The position numbers and the translations under genes are program-made. A stretch of DNA of 64,000 nucleotides from Bacteroidales bacterium (GTDB lineage: Bacteria > Bacteroidota > Bacteroidia > Bacteroidales > Tenuifilaceae): assembly GCA_016931855.1 (NCBI GenBank), contig JAFGDZ010000030.1, positions 1 through 64,000 on the forward strand. The letters are read 5' to 3'. The notes below the pieces were generated by a model. It saw only the letters and a program-made list of their open reading frames with translations. It made no database searches and had not been told where the DNA came from. Shown in pieces: positions 8,728-16,098 of the stretch; the stretch's first letter is position 1; every line of letters begins with the position of its first letter.

Positions 8728-9387
8728 CTACTTGCCCCACTGCTTTTCGCCACGCTTAAAGGCCTCTTCCTGCTGATTAGGCTTTTGTGCTTCTTGGTGA
8801 CGCTGCTTGAGCGTTTCGGCAACATCTGCAAGAGAAAGTTCGCGAGAGGCCAGAAGAACCTGGATGTGAAAAATAAGGTCGGCGGCCTCACTTAGAAAAC
8901 GCTTACTGTCAGGGTTCTCTGCTTCAAGAGCCAACTCAACAGCCTCTTCTCCAACCTTTTTGGCAACTCGCTTAGGCCCAGCTGCAAGCAGCTTTGCAGT
9001 GTAACTCTGTTCGGCAGTCTCGTTGCGCCTTTCCTCAATAATATCGGTAAGCGTGTTTAAAAAGCCAATGCCATTTCTGTTCTCGCTGCTAAAGCAAGTG
9101 GCGTTACCTGTGTGGCAAACGGGACCATCGGGAAGGGCGGTAATAAGGAGCGTGTCACCATCACAATCGGGAGTTATTGACTTTAGCCTTAGGTAGTTAC
9201 CCGATGTTTCGCCTTTAGTCCATATTTGACGGCGGGTGCGGCTGTAAAAGGTTACAAAGCCCGTTTTGCGGCTAATTTCAAGCGCTTCACGATTCATAAA
9301 GCCCAGCATTAGCACTTGGCTTGTGGCTGCATCCTGCACTATTGCAGGTATTAGCCCATTTTGCTTATCGAAATTTAGGTTTACCAT
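8728..9387 (-). CDS. hisIE: Bifunctional phosphoribosyl-AMP cyclohydrolase / phosphoribosyl-ATP pyrophosphatase HisIE
   Basis: A 219-residue fusion. The N-terminal HisI domain (about 1-115) has the family block FMNREALEISRKTGFVTFYSR, the metal-binding DCDGD and the CHTGNATCF cysteine motif. The C-terminal HisE domain (about 120-219) has the MazG-like helices KRVAKKVGEEAVELALEAE and SEAADLIFHIQVLL. Together they perform steps 2 and 3 of histidine synthesis. In this operon hisIE is second, directly after hisG (20 bp), not last as in enterobacteria. Confidence 0.96.
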   Translation of the reverse strand: MVNLNFDKQNGLIPAIVQDAATSQVLMLGFMNREALEISRKTGFVTFYSRTRRQIWTKGETSGNYLRLKSITPDCDGDTLLITALPDGPVCHTGNATCFSSENRNGIGFLNTLTDIIEERRNETAEQSYTAKLLAAGPKRVAKKVGEEAVELALEAENPDSKRFLSEAADLIFHIQVLLASRELSLADVAETLKQRHQEAQKPNQQEEAFKRGEKQWGK

Positions 9388-9407
9388 GATTATCTGTTTT
9401 TGTAGGT

Positions 9408-10268
9408 TTATATTACCATTTTCTCAATTGGGACAACTAGAATACCCTCTGCACCAGCATCTTTCAGCTTGTCGATAACATTCCAAAAATCAACCTCACT
9501 TATAACGGAGTGCAGGGAGCACCATCCCTCCATTGCAAGGGGGAGAATAGTAGGGCTTTTCATGCCAGGGATAAGGTTTACAATGTCGGTTAGCCTGTTT
9601 TCGGGGGCGTTTAGCAGTATGTACTTGTTGGATTTAGCCCGTTGAACCGACTCAATTCTAAAAATCAACTTATTGATTAGGTTGATTTTATCCTGACTAA
9701 GGTTGCTATTTGCCACAAGCACGGCCTCGCTGCGCATAATAATATCAACCTCGGTTAAGCCATTGCTTAGCAGGGTGCCGCCGCTGCTCACTATCTCGAA
9801 AATGGCATCGGCAAGACCAATTCCCGGGGTAATCTCAACAGAGCCGCTAATGCAGTGTATCTCAGCATCAATGTTATTGTCGGCTAGAAAATCCTTAAGA
9901 ATCTCGGGGTATGATGTTGCTATGCGCTTCCCATTAAGAAATTCACGGCCAGTATAGGTAACATCCTTAGGCACAGCTACAGAAAGGCGGCATTTGGAGA
10001 ATCCTAGTTGCTTAACAACGCTAATGGGCTTTTTCTTTTCAAGCACCTCGTTCATGCCCAGTATCCCAATGTCGGCAACGCCATCGGCCACATACTGAGG
10101 GATATCGTCGTCCCTAAGCAGCAAAACCTCAAGCGGAAACCCCTCGGCAACAGCTTTTAGATGATTAGTGCCATTGCTAACTTTTATACCACAAAGCTTT
10201 AGCATCTCTATAGAGCCCTCGCTTAGCCTGCCACTCTTTTGAATGGCAAGCGTTAATTTACTTTCCAT
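9408..10268 (-). CDS. hisG: ATP phosphoribosyltransferase HisG (long form)
   Basis: The first committed enzyme: ATP + PRPP to phosphoribosyl-ATP, feedback-inhibited by histidine. It starts LTLAIQKSGRLSEGS. It contains ADIGILGMNEVLE and, at about residue 170, the PRPP/nucleotide loop ISSGGTLLSNGL (EIVSSGGTLL). A C-terminal domain of about 80 residues identifies the long, hexameric, self-regulated form that needs no HisZ. The frame extends to a TTG at 10295, but that would put the start in the terminator U-tract. The ATG at 10268 is preferred. It is the first enzyme gene after the his attenuator. Confidence 0.96.
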   Translation of the reverse strand: MESKLTLAIQKSGRLSEGSIEMLKLCGIKVSNGTNHLKAVAEGFPLEVLLLRDDDIPQYVADGVADIGILGMNEVLEKKKPISVVKQLGFSKCRLSVAVPKDVTYTGREFLNGKRIATSYPEILKDFLADNNIDAEIHCISGSVEITPGIGLADAIFEIVSSGGTLLSNGLTEVDIIMRSEAVLVANSNLSQDKINLINKLIFRIESVQRAKSNKYILLNAPENRLTDIVNLIPGMKSPTILPLAMEGWCSLHSVISEVDFWNVIDKLKDAGAEGILVVPIEKMVI

Positions 10269-10293
10269 AAGATTGTAATGAATTGGATTAAAC

Positions 10294-10337
10294 AAAAAAA
10301 GCCCGGGGAACTACCTTCGAATGGCAGTTCCCCGGGC
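10294..10337 (-). terminator. his operon attenuator terminator
   Basis: A 15-bp stem (arms 10301-10315 and 10323-10337, one G-U pair) with a 7-nt loop is followed on the minus strand by seven U (10294-10300), ending 25 nt before the hisG start. It lies 41 nt downstream of the His-rich leader peptide stop. The leader segment CGAATGG (10399-10405 on the minus strand) is perfectly complementary to CCATTCG covering the terminator loop and inner stem (10318-10324). This is a candidate antiterminator pairing. A further 6-bp hairpin (10346-10351 with 10373-10378) overlaps the leader stop codon. Confidence 0.9.
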
Positions 10338-10377
10338 TTAATATGGGTTGACTAGTTAGTCCTTACTTAGATTCAAC

Positions 10378-10437
10378 CTATACCAATAGAGCTTTCCACC
10401 ATTCGCAGCGATGTGAATGATGGTGATGATGTAGCAT
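10378..10437 (-). CDS. hisL: his operon leader peptide
   Basis: A 19-codon open frame translating as MLHHHHHSHRCEWWKALLV. Five consecutive His codons plus a sixth two codons later give a classic sensor of charged tRNA-His. An in-frame ATG at 10458 would extend it to 26 residues (adding MTLSINT), and I cannot decide between them. It lies between a consensus-like promoter and a strong intrinsic terminator in front of hisG. When His-tRNA is scarce, a ribosome stalled at the His run should favour the alternative fold and let transcription enter hisG. The role is inferred from composition and position. Confidence 0.92.
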   Translation of the reverse strand: MLHHHHHSHRCEWWKALLV

Positions 10438-10481
10438 GGTATTGATTGATAGAGTCATCTTTTCTGTGTGGATTGAGAATG

Positions 10482-10513
10482 CAAATGAAAATCTTTTTTT
10501 TGAATCTACCAAA
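10482..10513 (-). promoter_or_regulatory. Promoter of the his operon
   Basis: On the minus strand: TTTG (10510-10513), 20 nt spacer, then TTCATTTG (10482-10489), a 7 of 8 match to the Bacteroidota -7 box TAnnTTTG. It lies just after the stop codon of the upstream gene and 24-45 nt before the two possible starts of the leader peptide. Confidence 0.7.
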
Positions 10514-10520
10514 TCCGATA

Positions 10521-11150
10521 TTACAACAAAAAGAAAATGGTAAAGAAATGGCATGTTGTTCCGCCAATAATGAACAGGTGGAAAATACCGTGTCCAAAGG
10601 GAATTCCTCGCTTCAGGTAAAAAAGTATTCCGGTTGAGTAGGTTACACATCCAGCAATAAGCAGTATAAATGATGTGGTTGGAAGGTTTTGGGCTAAAGG
10701 GTATATGGCTACTAAAAAGAACCAACCCATAGCAAAGTATAGCCATGCCGAAAGTTTTCGGTACTTTGATGAGTAGAAAAAGATTTTAAACGTTAGGCCA
10801 AGAAGAGCGAATAGCCAAATCATTCCAAAAATAATCCAACCTACAGTCCCATTGAGCGTTACCAAGGCCAAGGGGGTGTATGTTGCTGCTATTAGAACGT
10901 ATATTGATGAGTGGTCGAACTTGTTGAGTATCGATTTTTTGCGTAGATCTTGTGCTCCATGAAAAAGGGCTGAGGCGAGGTATAGGTTAATCATTCCCGC
11001 ACCAAAAATGCTAAAGCTAACTATGTGCCAAGCATTTCCATGTATTGCCGAGCGTATAATGAGGATAACAGTTCCAACAATGGCAACTAAAAAACCCACA
11101 GCGTGTGAAAGGCTATTGAAAATTTCTTCGTGTTTTCGGGTTATTGGCAT
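10521..11150 (-). CDS. Hemolysin III family (PAQR-type) membrane protein
   Basis: About 209 residues with seven predicted membrane segments. The PAQR/hemolysin III marks are EIFNSLSHAVGF near the N-terminus, LYLASALFHG, LNKFDHSSIYVLIAATYTP and, near the C-terminus, PFGHGIFHLFIIGGTTCHFF. The conserved Ser/His/Asp set belongs to a metal-dependent hydrolase-like site found in PAQR receptors. Bacterial function is unclear despite the hemolysin name. The frame extends to a TTG at 11189, but the ATG at 11150 gives the usual start. Its stop lies just before the his promoter. Confidence 0.88.
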   Translation of the reverse strand: MPITRKHEEIFNSLSHAVGFLVAIVGTVILIIRSAIHGNAWHIVSFSIFGAGMINLYLASALFHGAQDLRKKSILNKFDHSSIYVLIAATYTPLALVTLNGTVGWIIFGMIWLFALLGLTFKIFFYSSKYRKLSAWLYFAMGWFFLVAIYPLAQNLPTTSFILLIAGCVTYSTGILFYLKRGIPFGHGIFHLFIIGGTTCHFFTIFFLL

Positions 11151-11272
11151 TTGAAAAGGGTAATAGTATAATTTTTTAAAGATAACCAATTAGTAAGGAA
11201 TAAGTTGTAATAGATATGTTAATTTTCCTTGGTTTTACGGGGTGTTTGGCATGGATTATTCAACTCTTTCGC

Positions 11273-11280
11273 TATATTTG
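11273..11280 (+). promoter_or_regulatory. -7 box of tRNA-Trp promoter
   Basis: TATATTTG, an exact match to TAnnTTTG, ends 14 nt before the mature tRNA. A TTTG lies farther upstream, but with a spacing of about 24 nt, so only the -7 element is well supported. Confidence 0.55.
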
Positions 11281-11294
11281 CACTGCATTTACAC

Positions 11295-11367
11295 ACGGGT
11301 GTAGCTCAGTTGGTAGAGCATCGGTCTCCAAAACCGAGTGTCGGGCGTTCGAGTCGCTCCTCCCGTG
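11295..11367 (+). tRNA. tRNA-Trp (anticodon CCA)
   Basis: A 73-nt cloverleaf: acceptor ACGGGTG/CTCCCGT (one U-U mismatch), D-loop GTAGCTCAGTTGGTAGAGC, anticodon stem TCGGT/ACCGA with loop CTCCAAA (anticodon CCA), T-arm GGGCG-TTCGAGT-CGCTC, discriminator G as expected for Trp. The CCA tail is not encoded (CAA follows). It lies tail-to-tail with trpB. Confidence 0.97.
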
Positions 11368-11372
11368 CAAAA

Positions 11373-11398
11373 AAAGCTGCCCAAGAGGCAGCTTTTTT
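11373..11398. terminator. Bidirectional terminator between tRNA-Trp and trpB
   Basis: The stem AGCTGCC/GGCAGCT (11375-11381 with 11387-11393) with a 5-nt loop is flanked by A-run and T-run on both sides. It can therefore stop both the tRNA transcript (+) and the trpB transcript (-). Confidence 0.85.
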
Positions 11399-11417
11399 TG
11401 TTTTATTGGAGGGGGGC

Positions 11418-12617
11418 TTACATATCTCGTTCCACATCCTTGTCGCCTCGTCCCGAGAGGTTTACAATGGCTAGTTCCCCTTTGTCTCTTAGCATCTTAA
11501 TGGCCAAGGCTACTGCGTGACTCGATTCAATAGCCGGTGTTATACCCTCCAATCGCGATAGCAGTTTATAAGCATCAATCGCTTCACTATCGGAAACAGG
11601 AAAGTAGTTAGCCCTTCTAGTATCTCGTAGCTGGGCGTGCTGTGGGCTTACGCCAGGATAGTCGAGCCCCGCAGCAACGGAGTGTGACTCCATTGGATTA
11701 TTATCCTTATCAACCAAGCAGTACGAGTACGTTCCCTGGAATACAGCTGGTTTGCCAAACGATAGTGTAGCAGCAGTATTACCCTCAATGGCCAATCCAC
11801 CACCTTCGGCACCGTTGATAGTTACCTCTACATCGTCCAAAAAGCCAGAGAATAGTCCAATAGCATTGGAACCACCGCCAACACAGGCAAATATGGATTG
11901 GGGTAATCGACCTTCTGCTTTTAGTATTTGGCTACGAGCCTCTGTCCCAATAACACTTTGGAAGTAACCAACCATTCGTGGGTATGGGTGAGGTCCAACA
12001 TGAGAGCCTAGCAGATAGTAGGATTCAGGATTCTCGATGTAGTAGCCAAGAGCCGCATCAACGGCATCCTTTAGCGTGGCGGTTCCCATGGTGGTTGTAA
12101 TAACCTCGGCGCCTAACAGCCTCATGCGCCTAACGTTAAGCGCTTGGCGTTCAGCATCAATTTTGCCCATAAAAACTTTACAGGGTATGCCAAGTAATGC
12201 AGCAGCTGTAGCTGTAGCCACACCGTGCTGTCCTGCACCCGTTTCGGCAATAACCTCCTTGGCACCCATGCGCTTAGCAAGTAGTATTTGCCCAATGGTG
12301 TTGTTAATTTTATGAGAACCAGTATGGTTAAGGTCTTCGCGCTTAAGATAAATGGTTGAGCCAACATAGTTGCTTAGCCTTTGTGCCAAGAATAGGGGCG
12401 AGGGGCGCCCCACAAAGGTTTTTAGGTAGTTAATGAACTCTTTCTGAAAGGCCTCCTTGCGAACCTCAGAATCGAAGAAATTGGCAAGCTTATCTAGCGA
12501 TTTCTGTAATACTGGCGGAACGTATGCTCCACCAAATTCGCCGTAATGGCCATTGTACTTTAACATTTCAGCGTTAGCTGCAACTTCAACGGGGGTTGTA
12601 TTTGTAAGAATTTCCAT
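11418..12617 (-). CDS. trpB: Tryptophan synthase beta chain TrpB
   Basis: A 399-residue PLP enzyme that condenses indole with serine to give tryptophan. Residues GHYGEFGGAYVPP mark the N-terminus. The PLP lysine is K103 in REDLNHTGSHKINN, the phosphate loop is CVGGGSNAIGLF, and AETGAGQHG is intact. It is TrpB1-type and full length. No trpA or other trp gene is adjacent, so the alpha subunit must be elsewhere. Upstream lie its own promoter, a Trp-rich leader peptide, a terminator and a hairpin cluster. A bidirectional terminator follows. Confidence 0.96.
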   Translation of the reverse strand: MEILTNTTPVEVAANAEMLKYNGHYGEFGGAYVPPVLQKSLDKLANFFDSEVRKEAFQKEFINYLKTFVGRPSPLFLAQRLSNYVGSTIYLKREDLNHTGSHKINNTIGQILLAKRMGAKEVIAETGAGQHGVATATAAALLGIPCKVFMGKIDAERQALNVRRMRLLGAEVITTTMGTATLKDAVDAALGYYIENPESYYLLGSHVGPHPYPRMVGYFQSVIGTEARSQILKAEGRLPQSIFACVGGGSNAIGLFSGFLDDVEVTINGAEGGGLAIEGNTAATLSFGKPAVFQGTYSYCLVDKDNNPMESHSVAAGLDYPGVSPQHAQLRDTRRANYFPVSDSEAIDAYKLLSRLEGITPAIESSHAVALAIKMLRDKGELAIVNLSGRGDKDVERDM

Positions 12618-12666
12618 TTTTTCTGATTTTTAGAATGTGCACAATGCGTTATATCTGTTGCTTTTC

Positions 12667-12731
12667 TGCGGGCTACTGCCCGCAATTGCCCACGTAGGGC
12701 AATACTAATATGTGGCGGGGAGCCCCCGCCA
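12667..12731. repeat. Cluster of three GC-rich hairpins upstream of trpB
   Basis: Three short perfect stems stand in tandem: TGCGGGC/GCCCGCA (12667-12673 with 12678-12684), ATTGCCC/GGGCAAT (12685-12691 with 12697-12703) and TGGCGGGG/CCCCGCCA (12713-12720 with 12724-12731). They lie in the trpB 5' untranslated region after the attenuator. Base composition is much richer in G+C than the surroundings. They may be a dispersed palindromic repeat (REP/MITE-like) or part of the leader structure. Confidence 0.7.
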
Positions 12732-12790
12732 ACGCCATGCACATGCTAATATCAGAAAATGGGTATTCACGTTTTTGTTAAAGGTTATAT

Positions 12791-12820
12791 AAAACAAAAG
12801 CCGTAGGGGGTTCCTACGGC
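12791..12820 (-). terminator. trpB attenuator terminator
   Basis: On the minus strand an 8-bp perfect stem (GCCGTAGG/CCTACGGC, 12800-12807 with 12813-12820) with a 5-nt loop is followed by TTTTGTTTTAT. It lies 31 nt after the stop codon of the Trp-rich leader. A second hairpin (12822-12848, 11 bp with one bulge) sits between leader stop and terminator. The leader GGGGG (12857-12861, minus) can pair with CCCCC in the terminator loop and 3' arm (12806-12810). This fits a switch of alternative structures. Confidence 0.88.
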
Positions 12821-12850
12821 TTTATTTGGTACAATGGTGTACAAATAAGG

Positions 12851-12916
12851 TTAATGCCCCCGGGTTTGAGAGATTACACTTTGCCACCACCAAAATATGT
12901 TAAGTCTGTTTGTCAT
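12851..12916 (-). CDS. trpL: trp leader peptide
   Basis: A 21-codon frame starting MTNRLNIFWWWQ and ending SVISQTRGH. Three consecutive TGG Trp codons at positions 9-11 form the sensor. It begins about 12 nt after the predicted transcription start, and its stop is followed by a hairpin and an intrinsic terminator. Stalling at the Trp run during Trp starvation is the expected signal for readthrough into trpB. The peptide itself need not have a function. Confidence 0.92.
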   Translation of the reverse strand: MTNRLNIFWWWQSVISQTRGH

Positions 12917-12934
12917 TTCTGTTTGTTGAGACCA

Positions 12935-12965
12935 CAAATATAAACAGAATTCCTTTCCGACCAAA
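12935..12965 (-). promoter_or_regulatory. Promoter of the trpL-trpB transcript
   Basis: On the minus strand TTTG (12962-12965), exactly 19 nt, then TATATTTG (12935-12942). Both boxes match the Bacteroidota consensus perfectly. The predicted start of transcription is about 12929, giving a short leader before the trpL ATG at 12916. Confidence 0.82.
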
Positions 12966-13190
12966 TAACCAATCCCCATTTTGCATATTACCAATTACCT
13001 ACCCACAATGCAGCAGCAGGCAATCCCCTATAGCTTAATGATTAATTTTTACAAGCTAAAAACTCTAAAAACAAACTGCTATTAAGCAGTCAAAATGCTA
13101 GTGAAACGTGCTATTTAACAGACCTTGAACGCAGACTTAACCCCTTTGCTGTTTGTAATTTCGCGCTGAAAATTAAACCGAAAATAAATC

Positions 13191-14180
13191 ATGGGATTCG
13201 TAACAAAAGAAAAATTCTTATCAAAAGATTTCTTTATCACCTATGCTTGGCTAATTGGTGGTTGCTTTGTGTTTTCAGCTGGTGCAGTTCTTTTTGCAGA
13301 GCCATACGGTTTTGCTCCAGGAGGAACCTACGGCTTATCTATGGTATTCCACAACCTATGGGGCTGGAGAACCGAGGTGGCTGCGCTATTCATGGATATT
13401 CCGCTGTTAATTCTGGGAATCTACTTTCTTGGGGCAAAATTTGGTGTTAAAACCGTTATTTGCACCTTTGCTATTCCAAGTTTTATGTGGCTTATCCACC
13501 ACACCTATGGATACTTTCCGCTACTAGAGTCAGCAGAGGTAATAGCACAACTTGAGGCTCTTGCTGCTAGCCTCGACATTTCCACAGCAGTAGGGATGGA
13601 GCAGTTTACCGTTGCTATGCGTCCTTTGCTTCAGGAGCAGCTGCTTTCTTCAATATTTGGGGGTATTGTTTATGGTATTGGTATTGGTATGATTTTTAAA
13701 TCGCGCGCTACCTCTGGTGGTTCCGATATCATTGCAATGATTCTTAACAAGTACACCCGTATATCGTTAGGTCAGCTGGTTATTATTGTTGACTGTACCA
13801 TAACCCTAACAACGGTTATTGCCTTTGGCGACTGGCGCTTACCAATGTACTCATGGATTATTGTGTTTATTGAGGGTAAGGTAATCGACCTTGTAATTGA
13901 GGGTGCTAAAGTTCATAAAACGCTTATGATTATATCTGATAAGCATGAGGAAATTAGCGAAATCATCCTTAAAGATCTTAATCGTGGCGGCACCATTTTT
14001 ACGGGCAAGGGTATGTATAATGGGGTTGAGAGACCTGTAATTTACACCATTCTTACCCGTAGGGAGTACTCTATTCTTTTAAGCAGGATAGCACAACTAG
14101 ACCCACAGGCATTTATCAATACGCTGGATAGTAACGAGATTATGGGCAAAGGCTTTAAAGACCTTTCCATAGAAGCATAG
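13191..14180 (+). CDS. YitT family membrane protein
   Basis: A 329-residue protein. The N-terminal two thirds contains about five or six hydrophobic segments with the DUF161 marks GTYGLSMVFHNL, GIVYGIGIGMIFKSRATSGGSDIIA and YSWIIVFIEGKVIDLVIEG. The C-terminal part (about residues 240-325: KTLMIISDKHEEISEIILKD, RGGTIFTGKGMY) is a DUF2179 domain. The transport substrate of YitT proteins is unknown. The protein is about 40 residues longer than the usual Bacillus-type proteins because of an insertion near residues 105-150. It is monocistronic, with a strong terminator downstream. Confidence 0.9.
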   Translation: MGFVTKEKFLSKDFFITYAWLIGGCFVFSAGAVLFAEPYGFAPGGTYGLSMVFHNLWGWRTEVAALFMDIPLLILGIYFLGAKFGVKTVICTFAIPSFMWLIHHTYGYFPLLESAEVIAQLEALAASLDISTAVGMEQFTVAMRPLLQEQLLSSIFGGIVYGIGIGMIFKSRATSGGSDIIAMILNKYTRISLGQLVIIVDCTITLTTVIAFGDWRLPMYSWIIVFIEGKVIDLVIEGAKVHKTLMIISDKHEEISEIILKDLNRGGTIFTGKGMYNGVERPVIYTILTRREYSILLSRIAQLDPQAFINTLDSNEIMGKGFKDLSIEA

Positions 14181-14204
14181 AACAAGTACACGCTATATAC
14201 TATT

Positions 14205-14237
14205 AAAGGGCTGTTCGGTTTTGCCGAACAGCCCTTT
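14205..14237. terminator. Bidirectional terminator between yitT-like gene and glycosyltransferase
   Basis: A 14-bp perfect stem, AAAGGGCTGTTCGG/CCGAACAGCCCTTT, with a 5-nt loop. A- and T-runs at the base serve both convergent genes. Confidence 0.88.
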
Positions 14238-14259
14238 AGCATTTCTGCCCATAAGGCTA

Positions 14260-15357
14260 TTAGCTAATCTCCTCCATTAAACTGCTAAAGAGATGGTACA
14301 TTCTACTAACAGAGATCTCAATGCTAAAAATATTGGCAATTCGCTTCTTTGCTTCGTAGCCCATCAACCCTCTTAGCTCAGGGTTGTTTTGCAGCTCACT
14401 TATTGCTTGCGCTATAGCCTTGGGCTTTTTTTTAGGAACAACTATGCCACTTTTGCCGTTGCTAACAAGCTCTACGCAGCCTCCAGCATTAGTTACAATT
14501 TGCGGAATACCAAGGCACATCGCTTCCTGAATGGCTCTGCCTAGCCCCTCCTTTATTGATGGTTGCACATATACGCTTGCCGCAGCAACTAGCTGTACCG
14601 CATTATCAACGTGACCTATCAAATGGATATTTTCTTTGAGTTTGCTGCTGTCCCTAAGCTTTTTATACCTCTTTTTATCGGTTCCTGAGCCTGCAATAAT
14701 AAAGTGCACGTTCTGCTCCTTTTTTATGTGCGATGCAGCTTTTATTAAATACTTTAGCCCCTTTATGCGCCTAACATTTGCTAGGCAAACAACAACAAAC
14801 GCGTTCAGCGGAATCCCCATCTCGACTGGAGGTATGGGTTTTATCTCAGCAAACCAATCGGCTTTATACCCTTTGTAAATAGTAATGGTTTTATTCTTAG
14901 GAGCAAGGTGCTGCGCTCTAATGTGTCGCTCAATATCCTTACTGTTGCAAATAATTTTATCAACGCGTTTATTTAAGTGCGTTAGGAGAGATGTTGGGTC
15001 AAACCAGTGTAAACTATTGGAGCCCATGTAAGTTACCACTTTAACATTTAGTCCATGGGCTGCTGCTATGCCGTTGGTAATGGCTTTTCCTCTGGTTAAA
15101 TAGAGTATGCTTGCCTTGCTCCCCAGTACTCGGCTTCTGATAAAGCTAATTGCGGTTGAATCAACCTTACTTTCTGGATAGCGCTCATGAACTGCAATGC
15201 CTGCTTCTGTAAAAAAATCAATAAAGCTCGATTTTTTACTCAGAATAATTTCTATTTCAACTCCTTGTTGGGCTAGCCCTTTTAAAATTTCCGCTTCGGC
15301 TATTCCGCTACTATAGGTAGAGTTAAACGGGCTAACTACAACTACTCTTATGGTCAT
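14260..15357 (-). CDS. Glycosyltransferase family 4 (GT-B fold)
   Basis: A 365-residue GT-B glycosyltransferase. The N-terminal domain opens with VVVVSPFNSTYSSGIAEAEI. The C-terminal donor-binding domain has LANVRRIKGLKYLIKAA, IIAGSGTDKKRYKKL, HLIGHVDN and the E-x7-E motif EGLGRAIQEAMCLGIPQIVTNAGG. This is the signature of retaining GT4 enzymes that act on polysaccharide or lipid acceptors. Donor and acceptor cannot be deduced, and there is no polysaccharide gene cluster around it. No signal peptide, so it is cytoplasmic or peripheral at the membrane. Confidence 0.87.
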   Translation of the reverse strand: MTIRVVVVSPFNSTYSSGIAEAEILKGLAQQGVEIEIILSKKSSFIDFFTEAGIAVHERYPESKVDSTAISFIRSRVLGSKASILYLTRGKAITNGIAAAHGLNVKVVTYMGSNSLHWFDPTSLLTHLNKRVDKIICNSKDIERHIRAQHLAPKNKTITIYKGYKADWFAEIKPIPPVEMGIPLNAFVVVCLANVRRIKGLKYLIKAASHIKKEQNVHFIIAGSGTDKKRYKKLRDSSKLKENIHLIGHVDNAVQLVAAASVYVQPSIKEGLGRAIQEAMCLGIPQIVTNAGGCVELVSNGKSGIVVPKKKPKAIAQAISELQNNPELRGLMGYEAKKRIANIFSIEISVSRMYHLFSSLMEEIS

Positions 15358-15641
15358 GTGCTTCGCGTTTTATTTACACAAGAGTATCCTAATAGTATTA
15401 ACTAGCAGTTAATTGCAGCTTAATAAATTGGTTTGCAAGGAATGTGTAACCTAGTATTTACATGGCTTGTATTTACTAATTAAAGCAACGTAACTACTAC
15501 GTTAACAGCAGTGTAGTTCCAAATTGCAATATTGTTTTTGACTTGCAATTTTAACAGGAGCGCTTTAAGTATGTTCTCAAATATCCTTTTTTAAGGATAA
15601 AGGCATACCATTATTTATATTTTTGTAGAAAATGATTTTGT

Positions 15642-16034
15642 ATGGAACTGAAAACTGGATTAACCTATACTGCAACTACCGTTGTATCCGATGATAATAT
15701 AGCCTCGCGCTACGGCTCTGGACTAGTTGCTGTATTTGCTACGCCAGCAATGGTAGCACTTATGGAAAATGCGGCTATGAATGCCGTACTACCACATTTG
15801 CCAGAGGGTAGCAACACCGTAGGGGTTGATATTAGCGTTAACCATGTTAAAGCAACCCCAATGGGAGTCGCCGTAAAAGCAACGGCTGTTCTTAAGGAGG
15901 TTGATGGGAAAAAACTGGTTTTTGATGTGGTTGCATCGGACGAGGATGGCGAAATTGGTCGTGGCACTCACACTCGTTTTGTTATTGATGTTGAGCGATT
16001 TATGAGTAAACTCATAAAAAAAAGCGGTATCTAA
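15642..16034 (+). CDS. Thioesterase family protein (hot-dog fold, FlK-like)
   Basis: A 130-residue single hot-dog domain. ASRYGSGLVAVFATPAMVALMENAAM and VGVDISVNHVKATPMGVAVKATAVL match the fluoroacetyl-CoA thioesterase-like family, with the catalytic Glu in LMENA and His in NHVKATP. It presumably hydrolyses a small acyl-CoA or serves as a metabolite-proofreading thioesterase. The substrate is not predictable. A -7 box (TATTTTTG, 15618-15625) stands just upstream. Next to it, 64 bp downstream, is an acyl-ACP thioesterase. Confidence 0.85.
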   Translation: MELKTGLTYTATTVVSDDNIASRYGSGLVAVFATPAMVALMENAAMNAVLPHLPEGSNTVGVDISVNHVKATPMGVAVKATAVLKEVDGKKLVFDVVASDEDGEIGRGTHTRFVIDVERFMSKLIKKSGI

Positions 16035-16098
16035 CCCTTGGTTATTCCAATGCTTATACGTGATTGTTAGCACGTACTTCAAATATTTAAAATACAAT

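Noticed and set aside
10378-10746. Open frame of 122 codons overlapping hemolysin III and the his leader
   Set aside because: Most of it is a shifted frame of the hemolysin III gene on the same strand. Only the last codons, behind the promoter, make sense as the his leader peptide.
11216-11520. Three overlapping open frames across tRNA-Trp
   Set aside because: They run through a structural tRNA and a terminator, and none resembles a protein family.
12651-12742. Short open frame over the hairpin cluster upstream of trpB
   Set aside because: It overlaps three palindromes and has no family-like sequence; the palindromes explain its lack of stops.
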